NCBI GenBank assembly: GCA_016713025.1
Contig: JADJPZ010000004.1
Span: forward strand, 1,240,001 to 1,304,000
Direction: 5' to 3'
DNA from: Saprospiraceae bacterium
Lineage (GTDB): Bacteria; Bacteroidota; Bacteroidia; Chitinophagales; Saprospiraceae
DNA length: 64,000 bases
How positions within the stretch are numbered: position 1 is the first letter of the stretch; each line of letters starts with the position of its first letter. Both the position numbers and the translations under genes were made by a program. Positions 1 to 10,218 of the stretch are shown here, piece by piece. The notes under the pieces were generated by a model. That model had not been told where the DNA came from. It searched no databases and worked only from the letters and a program-made list of their open reading frames with translations.

Positions 1-417
1 TGGCTTTCTGACATCGATTAGCTGTACACCAGAATCATTTGCAGATTGTACTAAATCGGGAAAATCGGTCAGGTATTCATGCAAACCATTGACAATGGAC
101 ATACCGTGATGTATACATGATTTTATGACGGGCAAAAATTCTTTGGGTAGTACTCCTCCTACGGTGGCTATTCCAATGATACAATACTGAATATCAAGTA
201 TTTGCTGGACTACTTCTTCTATATTTGACAGAACTGGGATATTTCTATGTTTTCCATCCAGCACTTCGCCGGCATCCTTACCGGCATGTTTGCTGTCTAT
301 TACAGCACATATCGTGAAACGTTCTGTGCCGCGTATCAGACCATGGGCTGTTTTAGCATCAGATTCATGCAGCATACCGTCCGCGAGGACGATAGCTTTG
401 GGTTTATGCTCAGACAT
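1..417 (-). CDS. DUF1611 (DgcN-like) family protein, 3' part outside the window
   Basis: An open frame of 139 codons runs from an ATG at 415-417 to the window edge without a stop. The translation begins MSEHKPKAIVLADGM and contains TAHGLIRGTERF, VIDSKHAGKDAGEVLDG and GIATVGGVLP, which I recognise as the N-terminal Rossmann-like part of DUF1611 proteins. Members characterised in marine bacteria (DgcN) act as D-glutamate N-acetyltransferases and pair with an epimerase/dehydratase-type partner. The gene lies 17 bp downstream of the D-aminoacylase fusion on the same strand, so the two probably form an operon for D-amino-acid or peptidoglycan-derived substrates. The family call is from recognisable motifs; the substrate is inference, and the C-terminal P-loop-like half cannot be seen. 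Confidence 0.75.
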   Translation of the reverse strand, partial: MSEHKPKAIVLADGMLHESDAKTAHGLIRGTERFTICAVIDSKHAGKDAGEVLDGKHRNIPVLSNIEEVVQQILDIQYCIIGIATVGGVLPKEFLPVIKSCIHHGMSIVNGLHEYLTDFPDLVQSANDSGVQLIDVRKP

Positions 418-434
418 TTTTTGGTTTTCTGGGT

Positions 435-2951
435 TTATTCTTTTAACAATAGTTTTCCGGGATACTTCTGAGTTGATTTTTTATCTTTATATACTTTTAT
501 GCCATTCACCCATACGGACAGTATGCCATCGGACAATGCACCCGGATTTTTAATATCAGAGTTATCTTTTACGATTTCGGGATCAAACAAAACCATATCG
601 GCAAAATATCCGGAAGCAATAACACCCCTTTTTTTCAAACCTACATGTTCAGCAGCCAGGGATGTCATTTTTTGAATGGCATTTTCAAGACGCATGATTT
701 TTTTATCCCTTACATAATAGCCTAAAACCCTTGTGAAAGCACCAAATCCTCGGGGATGACCACCAATGGCACCATCAGAACAAATATTGGTGTGCGCCCA
801 GGAAAGAAAAGGGACAATGTCTGAGTCGGTCATAGATTTACCCATGATTGTTTCAATACCACTGGCATCAGGATGGTCTTTTTCGTAGGATTCGGCAGCA
901 GCTACCAGATAAAGGAGTGTTTTGGCTATGTTTTCATTCCTCATTTTGGCAATTTCTGATATAGTTTTGCCTATATAGGATGGCTCAGGAGCAAATCTGA
1001 CCATAACAGAACCAAATGGGTCAAAAAGGTGATCTATAGCATAATTTGAACCAGAAAGACTAGTGAAATTTTTTTTCGGAAAAAGCACACGAATGGTTGA
1101 GTTCCAGAAATCATAAGGATAACAATCCGCAGTAATATCTATTCCATCCATTCTGGCACTCTGCAATTTGGCCAGAAGAGCAGGACCGGTACCCCATTCG
1201 TCTTTAAGTGCAATTTTAAGATGCGATATCTGCACTGGTAATTTTGCAATACGTCCTATATCAATGATTTCGTCGATGGCATCAGTCATATTTATATCTT
1301 CGCTCCTTATATGACTGATGTATCTTGTTTTAGCTTTTGCAGCTACTTTGGCCAATTCAATCACTTCATGACGACTGGCATAAAATCCTTCTTCATACTC
1401 CAGGCCTGATGACAAACCCAATGACCCTTTTGATAATTCTTCAGCCAGCAGGTTTTTCATTTTTTCCATTTCAGCAGGTGTTGACATCCGATTGAGATCA
1501 TTATTTCCCATAGCCATTTCTCTTAGGGTAGCATGACCGGTGTATGTGGCGACATTGACAGCCCGAGGCGTTTTTTCAAATCTCGTTTTTAATGTATCCA
1601 TCAGATAACTTCCTCCATCCTGACCGGAAACTATGGTGGTTATTCCTTGATTTAAAGCGGCAATGGCTTCGGGCATTCTATTGAGGGAGCTTTCGATATG
1701 GCTGTGTGTGTCTATAAATCCCGGCGCTAATATTTTGCCTTGGCCATCTTCTATTATTTCGTCTTTGTATGGTTTCAAATCCCCGACTGCCGATATTTTA
1801 TCTCCTTCTATGCGCACAGATACATTACGTGTCGGTGTGTTGGTTCCATCTATCAATCTTATATTAGTTATAAGAAATGTATTGGGAATGCTTGCCGCTG
1901 AGCCACTAAAAATTGATCTTACTGCATTTCTTGCCAGCTCATTGTCTCCGCTGCTTAAAAAAATCAGGGTTCTTTGATTTTTTACATCTCGGATAATCAG
2001 GTTTTTGAACCCTACCCAGCTACCTGTATGAGAATATTGTTCGTTTTCCTTATCAATAAACCATCCGAATCCATATGGATAGGTAGTTCCATCCTTAAGT
2101 TTTACTGGTGAAAAGACTTTTTTCAAGGTTGATTTTTTTACCAGTTTTTCGGTATTCAGTGCTTGTTCCCAATTCAACAGGTCTCCGGCTGATGCATAAA
2201 AATTACCATCACCCGTTACTCCATCGATATAAAAAAGGTCATTAAATACTCTTTTACCGTCTTTTTCAGAAAATCCCCTTACATGAGTGACTGGGATATT
2301 GCTATTGTATACATTGTGCACGTAGGTATGTTTCAGTCCAAGCGGTTTCACAATATTTTCATCAACAAAACCTGCCAAAGTCTGCTTGGATATTCTTTCT
2401 ATAACGACTGCCAGTAAGATGTACCCAGTATTGGAATAATTCCATTTTGTCCCGGGTTCAAAATCTATCGAAGGTTTTAGATTTACGAATAATTTGACCA
2501 TTTTTTCATTGTCAAGGGTATCCAGCGGGCTCCTGTTCTGTATAAAAAGTGATTCATAATCAGGAATCCCTGAAGTATGGGTCAAAAGATGGCGGATACT
2601 GACATTTTCATAAGGTAGTTCAGGGATATATTTTTTTACATTGTCGTCAATGCTAAGTTTTCCTTTTTCTTCGAGCATCATGATACACATGGCAACAAAT
2701 TGTTTGGATATGGATGCCAGATTGAACGATGATTCCGGAATTAATGGTTTGTTGGTAGCAATATCAGTGACCCCTAAGCTTTTTTGAAATAAAATTTTCC
2801 CATTCTCAGCATAAAGAACAGCTCCGTTGAACCTACCTGTATTGTATAAATTTGTTAGAGTTGAATCCAGTTGTCCGGAAATATTGGAAATCTGAGAGCG
2901 ACAAAAAACTATTGATAGTAAAACAAAAACGAATGACATAATATACCGCAT
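435..2951 (-). CDS. Secreted serine hydrolase (beta-lactamase fold) fused to N-acyl-D-amino-acid deacylase
   Basis: This 838-aa protein has a signal peptide (residues 1-20, ending FCRSQ) and two enzymes in tandem. Residues about 22-365 are a class C beta-lactamase/D-aminopeptidase-type serine hydrolase: SISK at 80-83 is the SxxK nucleophile motif, YSN at 172-174 the second motif, and HTG (in SHTGSWVGF) the third. Residues about 370-835 are a D-aminoacylase-type amidohydrolase: PGFIDTHSHIES carries the HxH metal site, followed by YISHIRSE, VQISHLK, CSDGAIGGHPRGFG and a C-terminal GYFADMVLFDP. The usual Cys metal ligand (GNCG in classical D-aminoacylases) is GQDG here. Both halves act on D-configured amides, which suggests a periplasmic enzyme that cleaves and deacylates D-amino-acid derivatives, consistent with the adjacent DUF1611 gene. 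The substrate is unproven. Confidence 0.88.
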   Translation of the reverse strand: MRYIMSFVFVLLSIVFCRSQISNISGQLDSTLTNLYNTGRFNGAVLYAENGKILFQKSLGVTDIATNKPLIPESSFNLASISKQFVAMCIMMLEEKGKLSIDDNVKKYIPELPYENVSIRHLLTHTSGIPDYESLFIQNRSPLDTLDNEKMVKLFVNLKPSIDFEPGTKWNYSNTGYILLAVVIERISKQTLAGFVDENIVKPLGLKHTYVHNVYNSNIPVTHVRGFSEKDGKRVFNDLFYIDGVTGDGNFYASAGDLLNWEQALNTEKLVKKSTLKKVFSPVKLKDGTTYPYGFGWFIDKENEQYSHTGSWVGFKNLIIRDVKNQRTLIFLSSGDNELARNAVRSIFSGSAASIPNTFLITNIRLIDGTNTPTRNVSVRIEGDKISAVGDLKPYKDEIIEDGQGKILAPGFIDTHSHIESSLNRMPEAIAALNQGITTIVSGQDGGSYLMDTLKTRFEKTPRAVNVATYTGHATLREMAMGNNDLNRMSTPAEMEKMKNLLAEELSKGSLGLSSGLEYEEGFYASRHEVIELAKVAAKAKTRYISHIRSEDINMTDAIDEIIDIGRIAKLPVQISHLKIALKDEWGTGPALLAKLQSARMDGIDITADCYPYDFWNSTIRVLFPKKNFTSLSGSNYAIDHLFDPFGSVMVRFAPEPSYIGKTISEIAKMRNENIAKTLLYLVAAAESYEKDHPDASGIETIMGKSMTDSDIVPFLSWAHTNICSDGAIGGHPRGFGAFTRVLGYYVRDKKIMRLENAIQKMTSLAAEHVGLKKRGVIASGYFADMVLFDPEIVKDNSDIKNPGALSDGILSVWVNGIKVYKDKKSTQKYPGKLLLKE

Positions 2952-3106
2952 AATGCAAGATAATTTGCGCTAAGATACAGAGTATTGAAATGTGTTGATA
3001 CTTTAGATAGTCAATTTGTGAAATTAATCAAAAGTCATTAAAAGGTATTAGCCTCTTTTAAAGGAATATTATGCGAAAATTTAAATAAATAATTACAAAA
3101 TAAAAA

Positions 3107-3136
3107 AGTCCTTTCTGTACAAATACAAAAAGGACT
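3107..3136 (-). terminator. Rho-independent terminator after the T9SS cargo gene
   Basis: A perfect 8-bp inverted repeat, AGTCCTTT (3107-3114) and AAAGGACT (3129-3136), is followed on the minus strand by a run of six T. It lies in the 302-bp gap between the 1155-aa gene and the hydrolase fusion, so it should stop transcripts from the upstream gene. I saw nothing else definite in this gap. Confidence 0.7.
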
Positions 3137-3253
3137 AATAAAAAACTATATTGAGAGTATCTTTAAAAATTATTCATAAAATTGTGACGATATATTGTTG
3201 TCATTTTTGGCTCTTATTTATATCAGGAAAATAAGAGTCATATTCACCACACT

Positions 3254-6200
3254 TTATTCTTTTATAAATTTATGTGACGATTTTAAGATTCCTTCTTCAC
3301 TGACTATTTTGACAAAATAAATACCCTTTGCCAATTGATCTACATCCAATGTTGTCAGCATCTCATTAACATTTTGCTGATATATCATCTTGCCAGCTAC
3401 ATCAAAGATTTTAATCTGATTAGAACTATTCGGAGATATAATATAAATGTTAAGTCTGTCTCTGGCTGGATTTGGGAATAAGTTTACCACTGTTTCTTGA
3501 GTTTCAAACTGATTATCTCCATTCAATTCCTGACCTGCAGCTGTACCTAACTGTACTCTTAAAGTATAACAATTTGTGGCATTGAAGGCACTGCTGTTCT
3601 GACCATTAACCCTCGCATAGTAGGTTCCCGGCGTATATGTTCTGGCTATTGATTCATTATTTGTGCTACTTAGAGTTGATGAAGCTAGTAAGGAGCCCGA
3701 ACTATTGTAAATCCTTAGGTTGTAATTTGCAGGCAGATTTGTTAATGTTACTGTGGCAGTTCCTCCTGTGGTAATAACAAATTTATAATAATCATTGTCT
3801 CCGCTTGGATTGATTAAGCCAAAAACATCTGTATTGAAAGGTATTGTTGCTGCCCCGGAAATGGTTCCGTTAGTGGATACATCATATACACTGGGGCATG
3901 TTGTAGCTGCGGCTGTTGTAAATTGTGCTTGAGTGTAAGCACTACTACCGCCGGTACAATTAGTTCTGACTCTCCAGTCATAAAGGCTGCTTGCGGTCAA
4001 ACCCGTTAAATTAACAGTAAGAGATGTTGTAGCTGCTGCAGCTGTTGTCCATGTCGATGCACTATTCAATTTATATTCGACGGTATAATTGGAAGCACCA
4101 GCTACTGTAGACCAACTTACGGTAGCTGCGGAAGAAGTAATGTTACTGCTTGAAAGCCCTGTTGGTGCGTTACAAGTGACTGTAGTTAAAGTTGTAAATT
4201 GTGCCTGAGTGTAAGCTCCTGTAGCTCCGCTGCAATTAGCCCTTACTCTGTAATCATAAGTTGTATTTTGAGATAAACCAGAAAGATTTTGCGACAATAG
4301 TGTTGTACCTGTTGCAAGGTTTATCCATGTTGATGAAGTATTCACCTTGTAATCTACGTCGTAACTGATTGCGCCAGCAAGTGCATTCCAGGATATAGTT
4401 GCACTATTCGTGGTTATATTTGAAGAAGCGAGTCCAGCCACTGCTCCGCATGTTGGGCTCACAGCAAGTGCAGCAGTAAAAATACCACGTCCATGTGTTG
4501 CTGCGGCCAATAACCCATCACTTGCTCTGTACTGCAACATGTCCGTCCGTACATTAGGAAAACTGGTTTCCGGATTCCACACTGTTGATGAGCCATTAAT
4601 CAATGAAGTTTGCCATACACCTGTTTCAGTAGCAATGATTGCTTTAGTATTATCTCCAGGATAAAACATAGCCCATCTCACCGGCATATCAGGAAGATTT
4701 CCGTCAATCTGTGACCATGATGTTCCGCCATTTGTTGTAACCCAGACATTATTTATTCCATAATTTGAAAAAGTGACTATAATATTTTGTTCGTCTGTTC
4801 CCAATTCTATGTTTGAAATATTAGCACCACTTATACCCAATGTACTTCCAATGTTAGTAATTGTTGGAGTAGTAGCATTAGCATTGGTGACCTTTACTAA
4901 TGTTGATGCGACACCACTTGCTTGTCCTGCAAAATAAACGGTATGATTCGTAAAAGGCGAAACTTTCAGAGCCGATACTTTTCCATTATTGAATTGGGAT
5001 ACTGTTCTGGTCGAAAATGTAGATCCGGTCTGTGGATTTGTCCAAATGACATATTGATTGGCATTGCCGCTACAATACATGATATTATTGGCATCATCAT
5101 AGTCAGTGGGATTAATGAACCGACCCGCAGAACTTGAGTAATTTATTGAAGACCAGGTACTTCCACCATTTGTACTTCTTCGGTACTGATTATAGACATA
5201 AGCTCCAAACTGATAGTTTCCATTGTCCTGATCTATATGACTAAAAGCACCATCTCCTCCCGTCACTTCAATGGATGAAGCCAGTCCCGGTGCATTCATA
5301 CTATGTGTTCCGTTATCCTGAGTTCCGCCCAAAAAGTAATTTGTAGAAGTAGGGTGAATGGCTACGGAATAGTATTGTTTTATTCTTAGGCCTTCGTTTC
5401 TATCATTAAAGGTAGTACCGCCATCCGGTGAAACATGTATTCCTCCATCACTTGCAACAATTACTCTATTGTCAGGTCTCCAAATCATAGATTGTTGATC
5501 CGCATGAACATATTGACCTGTTGTGCCCACCCAATTGCTTATTTTTGACCAACTTGTACCACCGTTAGTAGATCGATAGCAATCCAGACTACCGACAATC
5601 ACATTATTTGCATTATTAGGGTCTATAGCTACAGCCATACAATACCATGCCTGACCACTTGTAAAAGCAGGTGTCGCTGCCGTGGCAGACCAATTTACAC
5701 CTCCATTGGTAGATTTATAGATTGTCGGAACTTCCCAACTGGAGTTAGATGGCAGTGCATACAATGTGTTTCCGCTACTTGCCAGTGTCACATTATAGTT
5801 GCAGGGAAAAGTGGTGGACGGACTACTCCAGGTTGTTGATGTGACTGTAGCAGGGTTATCAGTATATCTATATCCTGATGTTGCGGTAGTACTATTAAAG
5901 TATCCACAGACTATATGCAATCTGCCGGTATTACTAAGTTCAAGGTCAGGCACTCTCTTGTCCAAACCTGATGGAGATATGTCATCCCATACACTAGTTG
6001 ATTTTGTGTACCTTCTCAATCCCGCATTGTTTGATGTAGAATTACATCCTACATATAAGTTGCCTTGAGCGTCACAAATGACTTTACTGACATTCCAGAA
6101 AGAAGTGGTTCCTGCCATCAGAGTCCACGTCACTCCATGATCATTGCTCATCCAAACACCTGATCCGCGCACGGCATCAGCATTGATAGCTTTTTCACCT

Positions 6201-6721
6201 GTTCCAAAATACATAATATTGTGGTTGGTAGGATCCTGACAAATGCTGCCTATAGCAAGATTTCCCAAAAAGTCATTTACCAAGGTCCAGGTGGCTGGTC
6301 TAACAGAAATATCGTTTGTTTTCCAAATACCGCCATCTATTCCGCCTACCCAGAAAGTATTTCCAGTTGGATCTGAAAGATCTACCCACATGGCTCTGAC
6401 TCTTCCTGATGTAATGGCTCCTGTACCTGGTCTTGTGTTTCCATTGCTTGAACCGACTATATCCTTAAATGGACCTCTTTCTGTCCAAACCAAAGGCGAT
6501 CTGTTACCACTGTATTTGGTCAATAATCTTTCTCTCACTTCATAAGCTTGATTCAATCGAAACTTTGGCACATATCCCAGATTTGGGTCTTTTGTGATGT
6601 CAATTTCATGCTGAAGACGGCGGGATATGCCATTTGCGGTTTCCTTAACTTCTCTGATTTGAGCATCTAATAAATAAGTCTGCAAGAGCAAAACAAATAA
6701 AATAATAAAAGGTGATTTCAT
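3254..6721 (-). CDS. T9SS-exported multidomain surface protein: BNR/sortilin-like propeller, two FN3, PPC, type A sorting domain
   Basis: An 1155-aa protein starting with a signal peptide (MKSPFIILFVLLLQTYLLDAQ would cleave after DAQ). Residues about 80-750 carry repeated blades of the VPS10/sortilin or BNR kind (WVGGIDGGIWKTND, STNGGVNWS, STNGGTSWS, TTNGGTSWSQIDG), expected to form a beta-propeller. Two fibronectin type III domains follow at about 757-845 and 850-940, each ending in a YDYRVRANC- or YDWRVRTNC-type strand. A pre-peptidase C-terminal (PPC) domain covers about 940-1055. The end, from NLFPNPARDRL (about 1080) to the last residue, is a type A T9SS C-terminal sorting domain, so the protein should cross the outer membrane and be attached or released there. 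It is monocistronic, with its own promoter and terminator. The ligand is unknown; related propeller proteins are adhesins or glycan-binding proteins. Confidence 0.88.
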   Translation of the reverse strand: MKSPFIILFVLLLQTYLLDAQIREVKETANGISRRLQHEIDITKDPNLGYVPKFRLNQAYEVRERLLTKYSGNRSPLVWTERGPFKDIVGSSNGNTRPGTGAITSGRVRAMWVDLSDPTGNTFWVGGIDGGIWKTNDISVRPATWTLVNDFLGNLAIGSICQDPTNHNIMYFGTGEKAINADAVRGSGVWMSNDHGVTWTLMAGTTSFWNVSKVICDAQGNLYVGCNSTSNNAGLRRYTKSTSVWDDISPSGLDKRVPDLELSNTGRLHIVCGYFNSTTATSGYRYTDNPATVTSTTWSSPSTTFPCNYNVTLASSGNTLYALPSNSSWEVPTIYKSTNGGVNWSATAATPAFTSGQAWYCMAVAIDPNNANNVIVGSLDCYRSTNGGTSWSKISNWVGTTGQYVHADQQSMIWRPDNRVIVASDGGIHVSPDGGTTFNDRNEGLRIKQYYSVAIHPTSTNYFLGGTQDNGTHSMNAPGLASSIEVTGGDGAFSHIDQDNGNYQFGAYVYNQYRRSTNGGSTWSSINYSSSAGRFINPTDYDDANNIMYCSGNANQYVIWTNPQTGSTFSTRTVSQFNNGKVSALKVSPFTNHTVYFAGQASGVASTLVKVTNANATTPTITNIGSTLGISGANISNIELGTDEQNIIVTFSNYGINNVWVTTNGGTSWSQIDGNLPDMPVRWAMFYPGDNTKAIIATETGVWQTSLINGSSTVWNPETSFPNVRTDMLQYRASDGLLAAATHGRGIFTAALAVSPTCGAVAGLASSNITTNSATISWNALAGAISYDVDYKVNTSSTWINLATGTTLLSQNLSGLSQNTTYDYRVRANCSGATGAYTQAQFTTLTTVTCNAPTGLSSSNITSSAATVSWSTVAGASNYTVEYKLNSASTWTTAAAATTSLTVNLTGLTASSLYDWRVRTNCTGGSSAYTQAQFTTAAATTCPSVYDVSTNGTISGAATIPFNTDVFGLINPSGDNDYYKFVITTGGTATVTLTNLPANYNLRIYNSSGSLLASSTLSSTNNESIARTYTPGTYYARVNGQNSSAFNATNCYTLRVQLGTAAGQELNGDNQFETQETVVNLFPNPARDRLNIYIISPNSSNQIKIFDVAGKMIYQQNVNEMLTTLDVDQLAKGIYFVKIVSEEGILKSSHKFIKE

Positions 6722-6819
6722 TGTAAAGATTTATTAGTTAAAAAATAAACATAAGCATAGCCATTGGATAAAATTTCCATTAATCAAAAGAAATACAAAT
6801 GTTTTTAGGTGAAGTAGTA

Positions 6820-6852
6820 CAAATGTAAAGCTTCATTTGTAAAAAAATCAAA
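6820..6852 (-). promoter_or_regulatory. Bacteroidota-type promoter for the 1155-aa T9SS protein
   Basis: On the minus strand a -33 box TTTG (6849-6852) and a perfect -7 box TACATTTG (6820-6827, consensus TAnnTTTG) are separated by 21 bp. The predicted start near 6813 leaves a leader of about 90 nt before the ATG at 6721. This is the best-matched promoter in the left part of the window. Confidence 0.6.
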
Positions 6853-6990
6853 ATTTTAATATAAAATCTTTCCAAATTTAAAAAATTGGTCGAATATACG
6901 GATAGACAAATCAGGGTATTCCCTAGTTATTTCATTATTCAGCAACTCAAATATTTTTAACTCTTATCTACCGAATTGTCGCCGCTAATT

Positions 6991-6998
6991 TACTTTTG
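6991..6998 (+). promoter_or_regulatory. Probable -7 box of the susC promoter; long 5' leader
   Basis: TACTTTTG matches TAnnTTTG perfectly on the plus strand. No clear -33 TTTG lies at the expected distance. If used, it gives the susC transcript an AT-rich untranslated leader of roughly 235 nt (7005-7242). The 521-bp gap between the divergent genes (6722-7242) holds this box and the minus-strand promoter; I recognised no RNA motif in the leader. Confidence 0.4.
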
Positions 6999-7242
6999 TG
7001 CAATTGAAATACATACTTAATAACAAATTTTTATCTACTTTATTTTAAATTTTAAATTTTCATAATCAAATGATATTCAATGATATAAATTATATTTATC
7101 AAAATAAATATCTACTTTATCATCCTCCTGTTAGATAATATCACCAGAAATATGCATTAGCTTTGATTCGGTTTTGAATTCAAAGTATTCAGAAAATTCG
7201 ATCCAATTTGCTAACAAAATATAAAACCTAAATTTTAAAGCC

Positions 7243-10206
7243 ATGATTTCTTATTTCATTTTTCAAAGAAATATAAGCAAAATTACCTTTTTACTGGCAT
7301 TTGTATTTGTCATACTACATTTTGATATGAGTGCACAAGATCAAAATACAATAGAAGTAAGAGGCAAAATTGTTGATAATAAAGCCAAAGGAGATTTGAT
7401 TGGAGCCAGTATTTTAGTTAAAGGTTCAGAAAATGGAACTATTACCGATTATGAAGGAAATTTTCAATTGAATGTGCCCAAAAACTCAATTTTAGTATTT
7501 TCATATATTGGATATAAGCCAACAGAAGTATTAATAGTAAACAGTGATTTTCTTAATATTGTATTGGAGGAAGATTCCCAAATGTTAGAGCAGGTGACTG
7601 TGATTGGATATGGTTCGGTAAAAAAACGAGATGTCACTGGATCAGTTGTTTCTTTAAAACCTGATGAGTTAAATCGTGGCTTACAAGTAAATGCTCAGGA
7701 TGCACTTATCGGTAGAATTGCCGGCTTGAATATAGTACCAGGAAATGGTGCTCCCGGAAGCAATGGAAATATCCGTATAAGAATGGGGGCATCACTATCT
7801 GCAGGAAATGATCCACTTATTGTGATTGACGGTGTACCTGTCAGCAACACATCCATAAATGCTATAAATCCTAACGACATTGCAACATTCACTGTCCTGA
7901 AAGATGCATCTGCAACTGCAATTTATGGTTCACGGGCATCCAATGGAGTTATTGTAATTACCACAAAAAAAGGTAGTCTGAATGAAGGTACTAAATTTAG
8001 CTTCAGCTCAAATAATTCCTTGAGCACTATTCCTAAAACATTCAATGTTTTATCTGCCGGTGAGTTTAGAGAAGCATTTAAAAAGTTCTCAAATGCTCCT
8101 GCTGCATACCAATTAGGAAATGAAAATATAAATTGGCAAGAAGAAATATACAGGACAGCTTTAGGTACTGATAATAATCTTTCAGTTACCGGATCAGCAA
8201 AGAATACACCTTACCGGATTTCTTTGGGTCACACCCATCAGAACGGAACTGTAAAAAGTAATAATTACCAAAGGTTTAATGGTAGCATTGGACTGTCTCC
8301 AAAGTTTCTGAATGATCATTTAGCCTTTGATATAAATGTTAAAGGAAGTTTGGAAGATGACACACCAGCTGGTGGTGTAATAGGCAGTGCAATTTCTTTT
8401 GATCCTACAAGACCGGTTTTTGAAACTTATCCTAATAATGTTGGGCTTGGATATTTTGTTTGGATGAACGGGGGAAAACCTATTTCGCTCGCACCTAGTA
8501 ATCCTGTAGCAGATATTGCACTTAGTGATCGTTCCGACAAAACCAATCGGTCTATCGGAAATGTTGCTTTGGATTATAAAATACACGGATTTGAGGCGCT
8601 CAAGCTAAATGTAAATGTGGGATATGATATTCGCAAGAATACATACAATGAAAATATTCCAGAATTTGCCCCATCAATGTATACATCCAATAGAAGTGAC
8701 GGCACCGGAAGAATGCTGTCACGCGAAAGTAATAATACCAATTATTTGCTGGATATATATGCTAATTACAGCAAGGATATTACTGAGAAGCATAATATAA
8801 ATGCTATGTTGGGGTATGGATGGCAACGTTTTTGGTTTGATACAAAAAGCACGAATACAGATACTAAAGGTGTAGAATTGTCTGTGCCAACTCAAAGCGA
8901 AGGCGAGCTTTTTTTACTGTCTTATTATGGTAGATTTAATTATTCTTATGCTCGCAAGCTTTTACTTACAGGAACACTGAGAGCTGATGCATCTTCCAGA
9001 TTTGCTGCTGACAACAGATGGGGATATTTTCCATCTGTTGCTTTAGGTTATATATTAAGTGAAGAGTCAATGTTTAAATCCGTCAAGTCTTTGTCAAATT
9101 TGAAAGTTCGTTTAAGCTATGGCCAAACTGGACAACAGGATATAGGAGGCTATTATCAGCACTTAGGCACTTATACAGCTTCATTTAATGATGCACGCTA
9201 CTTATTTGGTGACGAATGGATTACAGTTTACAGACCAAATGGATATGACCCTAATATCAAATGGGAGACGACCAGTACCTACAATGCAGGATTGGACTAT
9301 GGATTTTTTGATGATCGAATTTCCGGAAGTATTGATGTTTTCACCAGAGAAACAACGGATTTATTAAACAGAATATTTGTGCCGGCAGGGAGTAATTTTG
9401 CAAATGTCATAGAAACCAACATTGGTAATATGAAGGGAAATGGGGTGGAATTTGCCTTAAGAGCTGAACCAATTAAAACTAAGGATTGGTTATGGTCTAT
9501 AGGTGGCAACTTCACTTATGCAAACTCACAAATAACAAAACTAAATACTATAGACACAGAAAATAGTTTTGTAAAAACCGGCAGTGCAGGAGGAACCGGT
9601 AATTTTCTCCAGGTACATAAAGTGGGCCACACTCCTTTTACTTTCTTTCTGTTGGAACAAGCCTATGGTGAAGATGGTAAACCTTTGGAAGGAAAATACA
9701 TTTCTAAAAAAGATGGTACAATTACTACCAGTGAAGAAGATGCCAATAAATCAGAATATGGAAGTTCAACAATACCTTATTTTTATGGTCTTCAAACCAG
9801 AATAAATTATAAGGCCTTTGATTTAGGGATAACCGGGCATGGAGTTTTTGGAAATTTTGTATATAATTATCAGGAAGCAAAGCAGTCCCTGGAGTCTCTG
9901 TATTCAGCTACAGGTGTTTCAAATAATGTTTCCCATGTTACACTTAAAAATGGTTTCAAACAACAACGTATTTACACTGATTATTTTCTGGAAAGTGGTG
10001 CTTTCTTTAGCATAGATAACATTACATTGGGCTACTCAATAGACAATCTTTATAAAAAAATGCAAATGAGAATAGCTTTAAGTGCTCAAAATTTAATTAG
10101 AATAACTAATTATTCAGGAGTTGACCCTGAAGTTTTTAGTGGAATAGATAACAATATTTATCAGCGTCCTCATATGTACACATTATCATTAAATCTAAAC
10201 TTTTAA
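7243..10206 (+). CDS. SusC/RagA-family TonB-linked outer membrane transporter
   Basis: A 987-aa outer-membrane protein. After the signal sequence (about residues 1-32, ending DMSAQ) comes a carboxypeptidase-regulatory-like domain at about 38-112 (IVDNKAKGDLIGASILVKG, FSYIGYKP). A plug domain follows at about 118-230 with typical SusC landmarks: VIGYGSVKKRDVTGSV, ALIGRIAGLNI, NIRIRMGAS, PLIVIDGVPVS and AIYGSRASNGVIVITTKKG. The remainder is a 22-strand barrel with the family ending. It imports a large ligand together with the SusD lipoprotein encoded 12 bp downstream, powered by TonB. The substrate cannot be read from the protein, but the neighbouring secreted phosphatase suggests a phosphorylated compound rather than a polysaccharide, since no glycoside hydrolase is present in this locus. 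Confidence 0.95.
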   Translation: MISYFIFQRNISKITFLLAFVFVILHFDMSAQDQNTIEVRGKIVDNKAKGDLIGASILVKGSENGTITDYEGNFQLNVPKNSILVFSYIGYKPTEVLIVNSDFLNIVLEEDSQMLEQVTVIGYGSVKKRDVTGSVVSLKPDELNRGLQVNAQDALIGRIAGLNIVPGNGAPGSNGNIRIRMGASLSAGNDPLIVIDGVPVSNTSINAINPNDIATFTVLKDASATAIYGSRASNGVIVITTKKGSLNEGTKFSFSSNNSLSTIPKTFNVLSAGEFREAFKKFSNAPAAYQLGNENINWQEEIYRTALGTDNNLSVTGSAKNTPYRISLGHTHQNGTVKSNNYQRFNGSIGLSPKFLNDHLAFDINVKGSLEDDTPAGGVIGSAISFDPTRPVFETYPNNVGLGYFVWMNGGKPISLAPSNPVADIALSDRSDKTNRSIGNVALDYKIHGFEALKLNVNVGYDIRKNTYNENIPEFAPSMYTSNRSDGTGRMLSRESNNTNYLLDIYANYSKDITEKHNINAMLGYGWQRFWFDTKSTNTDTKGVELSVPTQSEGELFLLSYYGRFNYSYARKLLLTGTLRADASSRFAADNRWGYFPSVALGYILSEESMFKSVKSLSNLKVRLSYGQTGQQDIGGYYQHLGTYTASFNDARYLFGDEWITVYRPNGYDPNIKWETTSTYNAGLDYGFFDDRISGSIDVFTRETTDLLNRIFVPAGSNFANVIETNIGNMKGNGVEFALRAEPIKTKDWLWSIGGNFTYANSQITKLNTIDTENSFVKTGSAGGTGNFLQVHKVGHTPFTFFLLEQAYGEDGKPLEGKYISKKDGTITTSEEDANKSEYGSSTIPYFYGLQTRINYKAFDLGITGHGVFGNFVYNYQEAKQSLESLYSATGVSNNVSHVTLKNGFKQQRIYTDYFLESGAFFSIDNITLGYSIDNLYKKMQMRIALSAQNLIRITNYSGVDPEVFSGIDNNIYQRPHMYTLSLNLNF

Positions 10207-10218
10207 ATTCAAAAGATC

